Below are positions 14,502-20,684 of a stretch of 20,684 nt of DNA, piece by piece; positions within the stretch are counted from its first letter, which is position 1; each line of letters opens with the position of its first letter. The stretch lies in contig CACZOL010000154.1 of the NCBI GenBank assembly GCA_902782705.1, positions 1 through 20,684 of the forward strand, in the 5' to 3' direction. The notes below the pieces were generated by a model. It saw nothing but the letters and a program-made list of their open reading frames with translations. It was not told the origin of the DNA and did no database searches. The translations under genes were made by a program, and so were the position numbers. Source of the stretch: an uncultured Selenomonadaceae bacterium. GTDB lineage: Bacteria; Bacillota; Negativicutes; Selenomonadales; Selenomonadaceae.

Positions 14502-14728
14502 GAAATATGCAGCAGATGGACATCGTACATCCGGCCATGAAAGAGCTTTTGACGAAGGTGGACAGCCGTTATACGCTGGCTGTGCTCGCCGCGAAGCGTG
14601 CGCGTCAGCTTCTGGACGGCGCGGAAGTCAAAGTGAAGGTGCCGTCCAACAAAAACGTGACGAGGGCGCTGGCGGAAGTCGCAGACGACAAGATCAGCTA
14701 CGAGCGTACAAAAATCAGCGTTAAGTAA
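14498..14728 (+). CDS. rpoZ: RNA polymerase omega subunit
   Basis: Omega helps to assemble RNA polymerase. The 'MKELLTKVDSRYTLAVLAAKRARQL' core is diagnostic, with the catalytic-core-binding 'AAKRARQL' helix, then 'VKVPSNKNVTRALAEVADDKISY'. The length is 76 residues from GTG 14498, which overlaps the gmk stop and has AAGGA 7 nt upstream. An ATG at 14507 (73 residues) is an equally reasonable start. The gmk-rpoZ-coaBC order is the standard one in Bacillota. Confidence 0.95.
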   Translation: MRNMQQMDIVHPAMKELLTKVDSRYTLAVLAAKRARQLLDGAEVKVKVPSNKNVTRALAEVADDKISYERTKISVK

Positions 14729-14744
14729 TGAAAGAGGACCAATG

Positions 14745-15956
14745 ATGCTTGAAGGCAAAAAAATCCTTTTGGGCGTTACGGGCGGTATCGCCGCATACAA
14801 AGCGGTCGATATTGTCAGCCGCCTGCGAAAAGCCGGTGCAGAAGTGCGCGTGGTCATGACGCGCGAAGCGACGGAATTCGTGACGGAACTGACATTCCGT
14901 GAGATCAGCGGCAATCCTGTAACGGTGGATATGTGGGCTCCGATACAGCATTGGAATGTTGCGCATATTGCGCTCGCCGACTGGGCGGACGCTGTCCTGG
15001 TCGCTCCGGCGACGGCGAATATTCTCGCGAAAGCTGCGCTCGGTGTTGCGGACGATATGCTGACGACGACTTTGTTGGCTTCTACGTCGCCGCTTTTTTT
15101 CGCGCCGGCGATGAATTGCAATATGTATGCGCATCCGGCGGTACAAAAGAATATCGAGACCCTTACGGCACGCGGCGCGCATATCATTGCGCCGGAGGCG
15201 GGAAAACTTGCCTGCGGAGCGGAAGGGCCGGGACGTCTCGCTGAGCCGCCCCAAATCGTCGCGATTCTCGATGATTTTTTCGCCCGCGGGGGACAGCTTT
15301 CCGGCGTCAAAGTGCTCGTGACAGCGGCGGGAACCATAGAACCGATCGATCCTGTAAGGTATATCGGCAATCGTTCCAGCGGCAAAATGGGATACGCTCT
15401 GGCGGAGGAGGCTGTTGCGCGCGGCGCGGACGTCGTACTCGTTTCCGGACCTTCCGCGCTTTCTGCGCCGAAAGGATTGAAAACCTTCATTTCCGTTGAA
15501 ACGGCACAGGAAATGCGCGAGGCGGTGCTGCGTGAAGCGGAGGCAAGCCGTATCGTCATAAAGGCGGCGGCGGTAGCCGATTATCACCCGAAAACGGTCG
15601 CAGCGCATAAGATCAAGAAAAACGATGAAGAACTTTCCATCACATTGGAAAAAAATCCTGATATCCTGAAAGAGCTTGGCCAGCGGAAAAAGAAAGGGCA
15701 AATTCTCGTCGGGTTTGCGGCGGAAACGCAAAATCTCCTGCAATATGCGCAGGAAAAAATCGAGAAGAAAAATCTCGACTTCATCGTCGCCAACGACGTG
15801 ACAAAACCCGGCGCAGGCTTCAACACTTCGACGAATATCGTCAAGCTCCTTTCGCGGGACGGTGCGGTAAAAGAAATGCCGCTGATGACGAAGCGCGAAA
15901 TTGCAAAATGTATTTTCGATTATATCCTGCCTGACGATTTGGGCGGAAATAATTGA
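14745..15956 (+). CDS. coaBC: Bifunctional phosphopantothenoylcysteine decarboxylase/synthetase
   Basis: CoaBC adds cysteine to phosphopantothenate and decarboxylates the product in coenzyme A synthesis. I prefer ATG 14745 (AGAGGA 6 nt upstream); the adjacent ATG 14742 is too close to it. The product has 403 residues. The FMN-dependent CoaC half (1-180) has GVTGGIAAYK, catalytic H74 in WNVAHIA, PATANILAK, PAMNCNMY (N124) and C157 in KLACGAEGPGR. The CoaB half has 'PVRYIGNRSSGKMGYALAEEA', 'KAAAVADYHP', the 'KIKK' region and 'LVGFAAET'. Both halves are intact. It is 16 nt from rpoZ and 37 nt from lysC. Confidence 0.97.
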   Translation: MLEGKKILLGVTGGIAAYKAVDIVSRLRKAGAEVRVVMTREATEFVTELTFREISGNPVTVDMWAPIQHWNVAHIALADWADAVLVAPATANILAKAALGVADDMLTTTLLASTSPLFFAPAMNCNMYAHPAVQKNIETLTARGAHIIAPEAGKLACGAEGPGRLAEPPQIVAILDDFFARGGQLSGVKVLVTAAGTIEPIDPVRYIGNRSSGKMGYALAEEAVARGADVVLVSGPSALSAPKGLKTFISVETAQEMREAVLREAEASRIVIKAAAVADYHPKTVAAHKIKKNDEELSITLEKNPDILKELGQRKKKGQILVGFAAETQNLLQYAQEKIEKKNLDFIVANDVTKPGAGFNTSTNIVKLLSRDGAVKEMPLMTKREIAKCIFDYILPDDLGGNN

Positions 15957-15993
15957 ACGGATAGTAATTTGGTTTGGATTTAGGGGGAGAGGT

Positions 15994-17226
15994 ATGGGAC
16001 TCGTTGTAAAAAAATTTGGCGGAAGTTCAGTCGGAAGCACGGAAAAAATAATTGCCGTAGCAAAACGGATCTTGGAAGAGAAAAAACCTGCGGATCAAGT
16101 CGTCATGGTCGTTTCCGCAATGGGCGATACGACGGACGATTTGATAGCGTTGGCAAAGAAAATCGACGAAGAGCCGTACCGTTATGAAAGAGAAATGGAT
16201 ATGCTGCTCACCACCGGCGAGCAGGTATCCATCGCTTTATTGACGATGGCGTTCCGCAGCCTTGGTCACAAGGCGATTTCTCTGACCGGAGCGCAGGCGG
16301 GTATGCATACGAATTCCGTCCACACGAAGGGCAAGATTATCGGCATTCAGCCGAAACGCGTTTTGGAGGAACTGAAAAACGGCAACATTGTCATCGTAGC
16401 GGGTTTCCAGGGCGCAGATTCGCTGGGCGATCCCGTCACTTTGGGACGCGGCGGTTCAGATACGTCGGCTGTGGCGCTTGCCGGCGCCCTTAAAGCCGAT
16501 AGCTGCGAGATCTATACGGATGTGGACGGGATTTATTCCGCCGATCCGCGCGTTGTCCCCGATGCGCGCCGTATGAAAGAGATAACCTACGATGAGATGC
16601 TGGAAATGGCGCGCCTTGGCGCCGGCGTCATGCAGCCGCGGTCGGTTGAGATGGGTAAACACTTCAATATCCCCATTCATGTACGTTCAACATTTACGAC
16701 AAAACCTGGAACGATAATTAGGGAGGCGTATACAATGGAAGAAAAAGAATTTGTGATCCGCGGCGTAGCCCATGACGAAAAAGTCGTCAAAATTGCCGTC
16801 CTTGGGATTCCGAACAATCCGGGCATTGCACATCAGATTTTCTCGGCTTTGGCGGATGCGCATGTGGACGTCGATATGATCGTCCAGAGCATTCGCAATA
16901 TCGAAAAGAATATTACCGACATGGTCTTTACGATTGCGGCCGACGATCTGGCAAAAGCGCGTCCGATCGTCGACGACGTCGCGAACAAGTTGAAAGCGAT
17001 TGCCGTCCTTATCGAAGACGACGTTGCGAAGGTTTCCATCGTCGGCGTCGGAATGCTTGGAAATCCGGGAATCGCCGCGCGCATGTTCGGCGCTTTGGCG
17101 TCCGCAGATATCAATATCGATGTTATCAGTACTTCCGAGATCAGCATTTCCTGCCTGGTCAAGGCTGCGTCGATCAAAGACGCGGTCAAAGCGATCCACA
17201 ACGAGTTCTTCCCCGCGAATGCCTAA
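15994..17226 (+). CDS. lysC: Aspartate kinase (alpha form)
   Basis: Aspartokinase phosphorylates aspartate, the first step to lysine, diaminopimelate, threonine and methionine. ATG 15994 follows GGGGGAGAGG directly; a longer frame from 15901 would run into coaBC. The product has 410 residues. The kinase domain has VVKKFGGSSV (4-13), LLTTGEQVS (71-79), GFQGAD and TLGRGGSDTSAVALA; two ACT domains (about 266-335 and 343-405) carry NNPGIA and GNPGIA. These ACT domains usually bind lysine or threonine for feedback. I find no lysine riboswitch in the 37-nt gap to coaBC, so control is probably by feedback and by the operon promoter. An internal start for a beta chain is listed separately. Confidence 0.97.
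   Translation: MGLVVKKFGGSSVGSTEKIIAVAKRILEEKKPADQVVMVVSAMGDTTDDLIALAKKIDEEPYRYEREMDMLLTTGEQVSIALLTMAFRSLGHKAISLTGAQAGMHTNSVHTKGKIIGIQPKRVLEELKNGNIVIVAGFQGADSLGDPVTLGRGGSDTSAVALAGALKADSCEIYTDVDGIYSADPRVVPDARRMKEITYDEMLEMARLGAGVMQPRSVEMGKHFNIPIHVRSTFTTKPGTIIREAYTMEEKEFVIRGVAHDEKVVKIAVLGIPNNPGIAHQIFSALADAHVDVDMIVQSIRNIEKNITDMVFTIAADDLAKARPIVDDVANKLKAIAVLIEDDVAKVSIVGVGMLGNPGIAARMFGALASADINIDVISTSEISISCLVKAASIKDAVKAIHNEFFPANA
16735..17226 (+). CDS. Predicted aspartate kinase beta subunit from an internal start
   Basis: Inside lysC an ATG (codon 248) stands 8 nt after a strong GGGAGG (16721-16726), in the same frame. It would give a 163-residue chain carrying only the two ACT domains. In Bacillus subtilis, aspartokinase II is an alpha2beta2 enzyme whose beta chain is made from just such an internal start at a closely similar position. 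The sequence shows the site; actual use is inferred by analogy. Confidence 0.55.
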   Translation: MEEKEFVIRGVAHDEKVVKIAVLGIPNNPGIAHQIFSALADAHVDVDMIVQSIRNIEKNITDMVFTIAADDLAKARPIVDDVANKLKAIAVLIEDDVAKVSIVGVGMLGNPGIAARMFGALASADINIDVISTSEISISCLVKAASIKDAVKAIHNEFFPANA

Positions 17227-17318
17227 TATATTGTATACATTTCTAATATTGCAGGAAAAACGGTATATACGAAGAATAAAGAACTTGTTTTAAATATTGG
17301 AGTAAAGGAGACTGCAAA

Positions 17319-18563
17319 ATGGAAATGGAAATGGCTGCATCACATGCGGTAGGAAAGATGCTGAGCGATGCGATATTTGGCGCGAGCGCGGCCGCGAAGG
17401 CGGCTACGGCGAAACATGGCGCCGCAAAGGTTACGAATGCGACGATAGGCGCCATTATCGACGAACAGGAACGCCTTGCGTGCATTCCGACGATGGAGAA
17501 AGTATTCCGTTCGTTGCCGATGACGGATATCATTGATTATGCGCCGATTGCCGGTCTGCCGGATTATCTGAATACGGTCATCGAGCTGACTTTCGCTGAC
17601 CAGCGCCCGGACGGGTATTTCGCTTCTGTTGCCACGGCAGGCGGAACGGGCGCCGTTCATCATGCAATCGCGAATTATTCGGAGATCGGCGATGAGGTTT
17701 TGACGTCCGACTGGTATTGGGGGCCGTATGCCGCGCTTTGCCGGGAAGGCGGCCGCTCGCTTGCGACGTATCAGCTTTTTGACGAGCAGCAGAATTTCAA
17801 TATCCGCGCTTTCGGGGAGAAAGTTAAATCTCTGCTCAGCAAGCAGAATTCCCTGCTGATTATCATCAACACGCCTGCGCATAACCCGACAGGGTACAGT
17901 CTTTCGGAAGACGACTGGAAGCAGGTTCTTGACGTTTGCAAGCAGGAAGCGAAGAGCGGCAGCAAGAAAATCAGCATCCTTGTCGATATCGCTTATATCG
18001 ATTACGCGGGTGAGAAGAATGCCGCGCGCAAGTTCATGAAACAGTTTGGCGGCCTGCCGGACAATATTTTTATCATGTTTGCGTTCAGCATGTCGAAAGG
18101 CTATACGATGTACGGTCAGCGCACGGGCGCGATTATCGGCCTGTCCGCAAACAAGAATGTGGTCGATGAATTTGCGCAGCTTGCCAAATTCTCAAGCCGC
18201 GCCACTTGGTCGAATATCAACCGCGGCGCGATGACCGTCCTGACTAAGATTCAGCAGGATGCCACGCTTCTCGCGCAGTTCGAAAAAGAGCGGGAAGAAC
18301 TTTACCAGACGATCCGCAAACGCGGCGCGATCTTCATGGAAGAAGCCGAAGCCTGCAAATTGAACGCCTTGCCGTATAAGGCCGGATTCTTTATTTCGGT
18401 TCCCGCGCCGGACCCCGGAGCGGTTTGTGACAAACTGCACGACGACCTGATTTTTGCCGTGCCGCTCAAAAAGGGCGTAAGAATCGCCGTTTGTGCCGTA
18501 CCGATTGCCAAGATGCACGGCATGGCGGAGAAAATCAAAAAAGCACAGGACGCTCTGAAATAA
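17319..18563 (+). CDS. Class I/II PLP-dependent aminotransferase
   Basis: The product has 414 residues. It has the fold type I aminotransferase signatures: substrate-side W134 in DWYWGPY, NPTG (189-192), D223 in LVDIAYIDY (binding the PLP nitrogen), and 'SMSKGYTMYGQRTGA' with the PLP lysine K260. The 'SKxxxxYGQRTG' pattern resembles the aspartate/aromatic aminotransferase branch (AspC/TyrB-like). A C-terminal arginine in 'GVRIAVCAVP' should bind the substrate carboxylate. Residues 1-45 are alanine-rich with no obvious domain. AAAGGAG stands 7 nt before the ATG. It lies 92 nt after lysC, without a terminator in between, so coexpression with aspartate metabolism is possible. The exact amino acid substrate cannot be read from the sequence. 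Confidence 0.85.
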   Translation: MEMEMAASHAVGKMLSDAIFGASAAAKAATAKHGAAKVTNATIGAIIDEQERLACIPTMEKVFRSLPMTDIIDYAPIAGLPDYLNTVIELTFADQRPDGYFASVATAGGTGAVHHAIANYSEIGDEVLTSDWYWGPYAALCREGGRSLATYQLFDEQQNFNIRAFGEKVKSLLSKQNSLLIIINTPAHNPTGYSLSEDDWKQVLDVCKQEAKSGSKKISILVDIAYIDYAGEKNAARKFMKQFGGLPDNIFIMFAFSMSKGYTMYGQRTGAIIGLSANKNVVDEFAQLAKFSSRATWSNINRGAMTVLTKIQQDATLLAQFEKEREELYQTIRKRGAIFMEEAEACKLNALPYKAGFFISVPAPDPGAVCDKLHDDLIFAVPLKKGVRIAVCAVPIAKMHGMAEKIKKAQDALK

Positions 18564-18578
18564 GGCGTAAAAAGAAGA

Positions 18579-18636
18579 GGCAGCCATAACTTCCGATAAG
18601 TATAAATTATCGGAAGTTATGGCTGCCGTTTTTTTA
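18579..18636. terminator. Terminator with perfect 21-bp stem
   Basis: Arms 18579-18599 and 18607-18627 are perfectly complementary around a 7-base loop, followed by seven T on the plus strand. On the minus strand the flank is also T-rich (TCTTCTTTTT), so it may serve the convergent YnbB-family gene ending at 18640. Confidence 0.93.
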
Positions 18637-18639
18637 TTG

Positions 18640-19881
18640 TTATTCCAATGATTCCAAGGCTTGCGCGGCTCCCATGATGCCGATTATCGCGTGTTCAAAA
18701 GTCAATCCGCCTTGCAGATAAACGTTAAACGGCGGCCGCATCGGACCGTCGGCGCTTAATTCAATGGAAGCTCCTTGTACAAAAGCGCCCGCGGCCATAA
18801 TGACTTGATCGGCATATCCCGGCATGTCCCACGGCTCTGGTGCTGCAAATGAATCCACCGGTGAATACCGCTGCAATCCGCCGCAAAATGCAATGAGCTT
18901 TTCTGCCGTCTTTAATTCAATCGTTTGAATGATATCGTTGCGTTTTTCATCTGCACGCGGATAAACGGGATAACCCATTTCCTCAAAAAGCCCTGCGGCA
19001 AAAATTGCTCCCTTTAACGCTTGTGCGACGACGTGCGGTGCGAGGAAAAAACCTTGGAAAAGCGACCGATGATTTGCCAGCGACGCCCCCAGCTCGGCCC
19101 CCATGCCAGGCGACGTCAACCGATAGGAAGCCGCCTCAACCAGTTCTTTCTTGCCTGCGATATATCCGCCGGTGAGCGCAAGTCCTCCGCCTGGATTTTT
19201 GATGAGGGAGCCGGCCATGATATCCGCACCGACTTGCGTCGGTTCCAATGTGTCGACAAATTCACCGTAACAATTATCGACAAAGCAAACGCAGTCCGGT
19301 TTCTTTTTTTTGATAACGGCGCAAATATCTTTTATGTCGTTGACGCTCAAAGGCGCCCGTGAGCTATATCCACGCGATCGCTGGATTAAAGCCATTTTTG
19401 TATTCGGCGTAATCGCTTCTTCGATACCGTCTATGTCTACCTGTCCATCGATAAGCGGCAATTCGTCATATAAAATGCCGAATTCTTTTAAAGATCCGGA
19501 GGACGGATTCGCGTAGCCGATCACGGTCTGCATCGTGTCATAAGGAGCTCCGGTTATTGAAAGTAAGCGATCTCCGGGACGCAGGACGCCAAATAACACG
19601 GTTGCAAGCGCATGGGTTCCGGAAACGAATTGTGTACGGACCAATGCGGATTCCGCCCCAAATACTTGGGCAAAAAGTTCGTCCAATTTTTGCCGCCCCA
19701 AGTCATCATAGGCGTATCCGGAAGTCGTATGAAAATACGCTTCAGAAACACGCAGCGCCCGCATTGCGTCAAGTATCTTCAATGTGTTATCTTCTGATAT
19801 TTGTTCTACCATGCGAAATGATGAGCGATATTTTTGAAGCACGACGTTTTTCATTGTTTCCAGTTTTTCCGAAAATGGCAA
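18640..19881 (-). CDS. Methionine gamma-lyase family PLP enzyme (YnbB / 'aluminum resistance' family)
   Basis: The product has 413 residues, the normal length. It is a fold type I PLP protein with 'TSGYAYDDLGR' (53-63), 'RTQFVSGTHAL' (82-92), D202 in CFVDNCYGEF, and the PLP lysine K228 in AGSLIKNPGGG. These are signatures of the PF06838-type family, annotated as methionine gamma-lyase or aluminum resistance protein (YnbB in Bacillus); the substrate is not established. The start is TTG at 19881, supported by AAGGAG 9 nt upstream; the first ATG (codon 10) has no such site. The usual hfq/miaA neighbours are not in the window. It lies 47 nt after the NdpA-like gene on the same strand, with no terminator between. 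Confidence 0.88.
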   Translation of the reverse strand: MPFSEKLETMKNVVLQKYRSSFRMVEQISEDNTLKILDAMRALRVSEAYFHTTSGYAYDDLGRQKLDELFAQVFGAESALVRTQFVSGTHALATVLFGVLRPGDRLLSITGAPYDTMQTVIGYANPSSGSLKEFGILYDELPLIDGQVDIDGIEEAITPNTKMALIQRSRGYSSRAPLSVNDIKDICAVIKKKKPDCVCFVDNCYGEFVDTLEPTQVGADIMAGSLIKNPGGGLALTGGYIAGKKELVEAASYRLTSPGMGAELGASLANHRSLFQGFFLAPHVVAQALKGAIFAAGLFEEMGYPVYPRADEKRNDIIQTIELKTAEKLIAFCGGLQRYSPVDSFAAPEPWDMPGYADQVIMAAGAFVQGASIELSADGPMRPPFNVYLQGGLTFEHAIIGIMGAAQALESLE

Positions 19882-19928
19882 AATTCTCCGCTCCTTATTT
19901 ATACATTAATATAATCCTGTTACAGTTA

Positions 19929-20684
19929 TCACCTTTTATTCACGATACTCCCGATGTGTTTTAATGTAATATAGAGAGAACCGTCTTCTGCATGGCTGAA
20001 TTCAATATAATCTGTGTTATCGAAATACTCCGATGGGATTACAAGCTCGATTCCGGTATCCGTTTTGAGCTTATGATTCACGATTTTTTTCAGTAAGGAT
20101 TCCCGATCGACGGAAACCCGCTCGTTCGGTGCGATTCCTGCGTCAGTTATCTTTTTTTGGAAGGCCTCCTGCATATCGGGACTGTTGGAAAAAACCGCGC
20201 GTCCTGTTCGTATCGGATCAAGCTCTTCCTCTTCTTCCAAATCCTGTGCAATAGCGGTCTTTACGGATGCTGCTGCCTGTACGACGTCTGCGCCGAAATC
20301 CTCTGCAACTTTTTCCGTTGCCCTTTGGATAACTTTCAAGGTTTCCTCTTGCGACGGCTTCAATGTGCATTCCAGAACCGCTTCAGACAATGCGAAAATT
20401 GAATTTCCGTCAATTTTGTATTTCTTTTGGGATATGAACAGATTCTTATCGGCCGTCGACAGGAAAACAAATTCCTCAGCGCTGTTTGCAGAAGGATTCG
20501 GAAGAATAGATATATTCGCATGGATAGCGTTGCGGATCATCTGGCCGTCGTGTGCGACGTTATGTGAAAAAGCGCGCTTACTTTCCATTCGGAGGAGGGT
20601 GATATATCGCATATCGTCGTTTCGGATATCGCAAATCAGAAGATCAGAAGGCGGCATATTATCTGCTTGACGTATGATATCGAA
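19929..20684 (-). CDS. NdpA/YejK-like nucleoid-associated protein, partial
   Basis: The frame is open from the right edge (no start in view) to TGA at 19929, giving 252 residues. An in-frame ATG at 20657 is not the start, because the preceding codons (FDIIRQADN) match the family pattern before 'PPSDLLICD'. The segment 'MRYITLLRMESKRAFSHN' corresponds to the NdpA core strand. Later come a helical region with acidic 'DLEEEEELD' (about 145-155) and a C-terminal beta-rich domain 'ELVIPSEYFDNTDYIEF...SLYITLKHIG'. NdpA-type proteins (about 335-340 residues) bind the nucleoid, role unclear. Roughly 80-100 N-terminal residues are outside. I recognise the family by pattern, not by a search. Confidence 0.7.
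   Translation of the reverse strand, partial: FDIIRQADNMPPSDLLICDIRNDDMRYITLLRMESKRAFSHNVAHDGQMIRNAIHANISILPNPSANSAEEFVFLSTADKNLFISQKKYKIDGNSIFALSEAVLECTLKPSQEETLKVIQRATEKVAEDFGADVVQAAASVKTAIAQDLEEEEELDPIRTGRAVFSNSPDMQEAFQKKITDAGIAPNERVSVDRESLLKKIVNHKLKTDTGIELVIPSEYFDNTDYIEFSHAEDGSLYITLKHIGSIVNKR

Noticed and set aside
15957..15993. Lysine riboswitch before lysC
   Set aside because: Only 37 nt separate coaBC and lysC, far too short for the lysine aptamer, and no conserved core is visible.
14721..16040. Long minus-strand frames (about 400-440 codons) across gmk, coaBC and the lysC start
   Set aside because: They lie opposite well-identified genes, are rich in arginine and serine, and match no family.
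17227..17318. Promoter before the aminotransferase
   Set aside because: The gap is A/T-rich and contains TATA-like words, but no -35/-10 pair with acceptable spacing stands out, so I leave cotranscription with lysC as the simpler reading.
19882..19928. Separate promoter for the YnbB-family gene
   Set aside because: Several A/T-rich words are present in the 47-nt gap, but none forms a convincing -35/-10 pair.

Overview
The window reads as ordinary chromosome of an anaerobic, diderm member of the Bacillota, most likely a Negativicute (Selenomonas/Megasphaera/Dialister-like). This is inferred, not proven. The evidence is Bacillota-type core genes (remA next to yicC, gmk, rpoZ and coaBC; a YnbB-type PLP enzyme; a lysC with an in-frame internal start as in Bacillus), strong AGGAGG-type ribosome binding sites, moderate GC content by eye, and a secreted protein with three SLH domains. 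Genes fill nearly all of the window. There is no rRNA, tRNA, CRISPR array, insertion sequence or phage gene, and the longest gene-free stretch is about 290 bases.

Layout. (1) 1-819, minus: start of a HerA-like ATPase (DUF853), cut by the left edge. (2) 1108-2481, plus: a DUF6125-type cysteine-rich protein and a 127-aa protein of unknown family, each behind a leader that can fold; closed by a strong terminator at 2518-2555. (3) 2640-5098, plus: a crotonase-fold enzyme and, 11 nt later, a secreted SLH protein; they meet ilvD tail to tail over a perfect 20-bp hairpin. (4) 10770-5139, minus: pth overlapping a radical SAM gene, then an orphan cheR, a degenerate and shortened PaaK-like protein, and ilvD. 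(5) 11714-10866, minus: uppP, divergent from dapF with a good promoter on each side. (6) 11849-18563, plus: dapF, yicC, remA, gmk, rpoZ, coaBC, lysC and an aminotransferase, closely packed with several overlaps. (7) 20684-18640, minus: an NdpA-like nucleoid protein, cut by the right edge, followed by the YnbB/methionine gamma-lyase family enzyme.

How the genes work together. uppP (lipid carrier recycling) and dapF (meso-diaminopimelate) both feed peptidoglycan synthesis. lysC supplies the aspartate pathway that ends at DapF, and the neighbouring aminotransferase may act on aspartate or aromatic amino acids. ilvD belongs to branched-chain amino acid synthesis. The yicC-remA-gmk-rpoZ-coaBC block is a conserved housekeeping cluster.

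I found no clear new defence or mobile system. The best candidates for something undescribed are the PaaK-like protein that has lost its ATP-binding and catalytic motifs, the radical SAM protein with a large N-terminal region and extra cysteines, a foldable leader in front of the 127-aa orphan, and a crotonase without the two hydratase glutamates that shares a transcript with a cell-surface protein.
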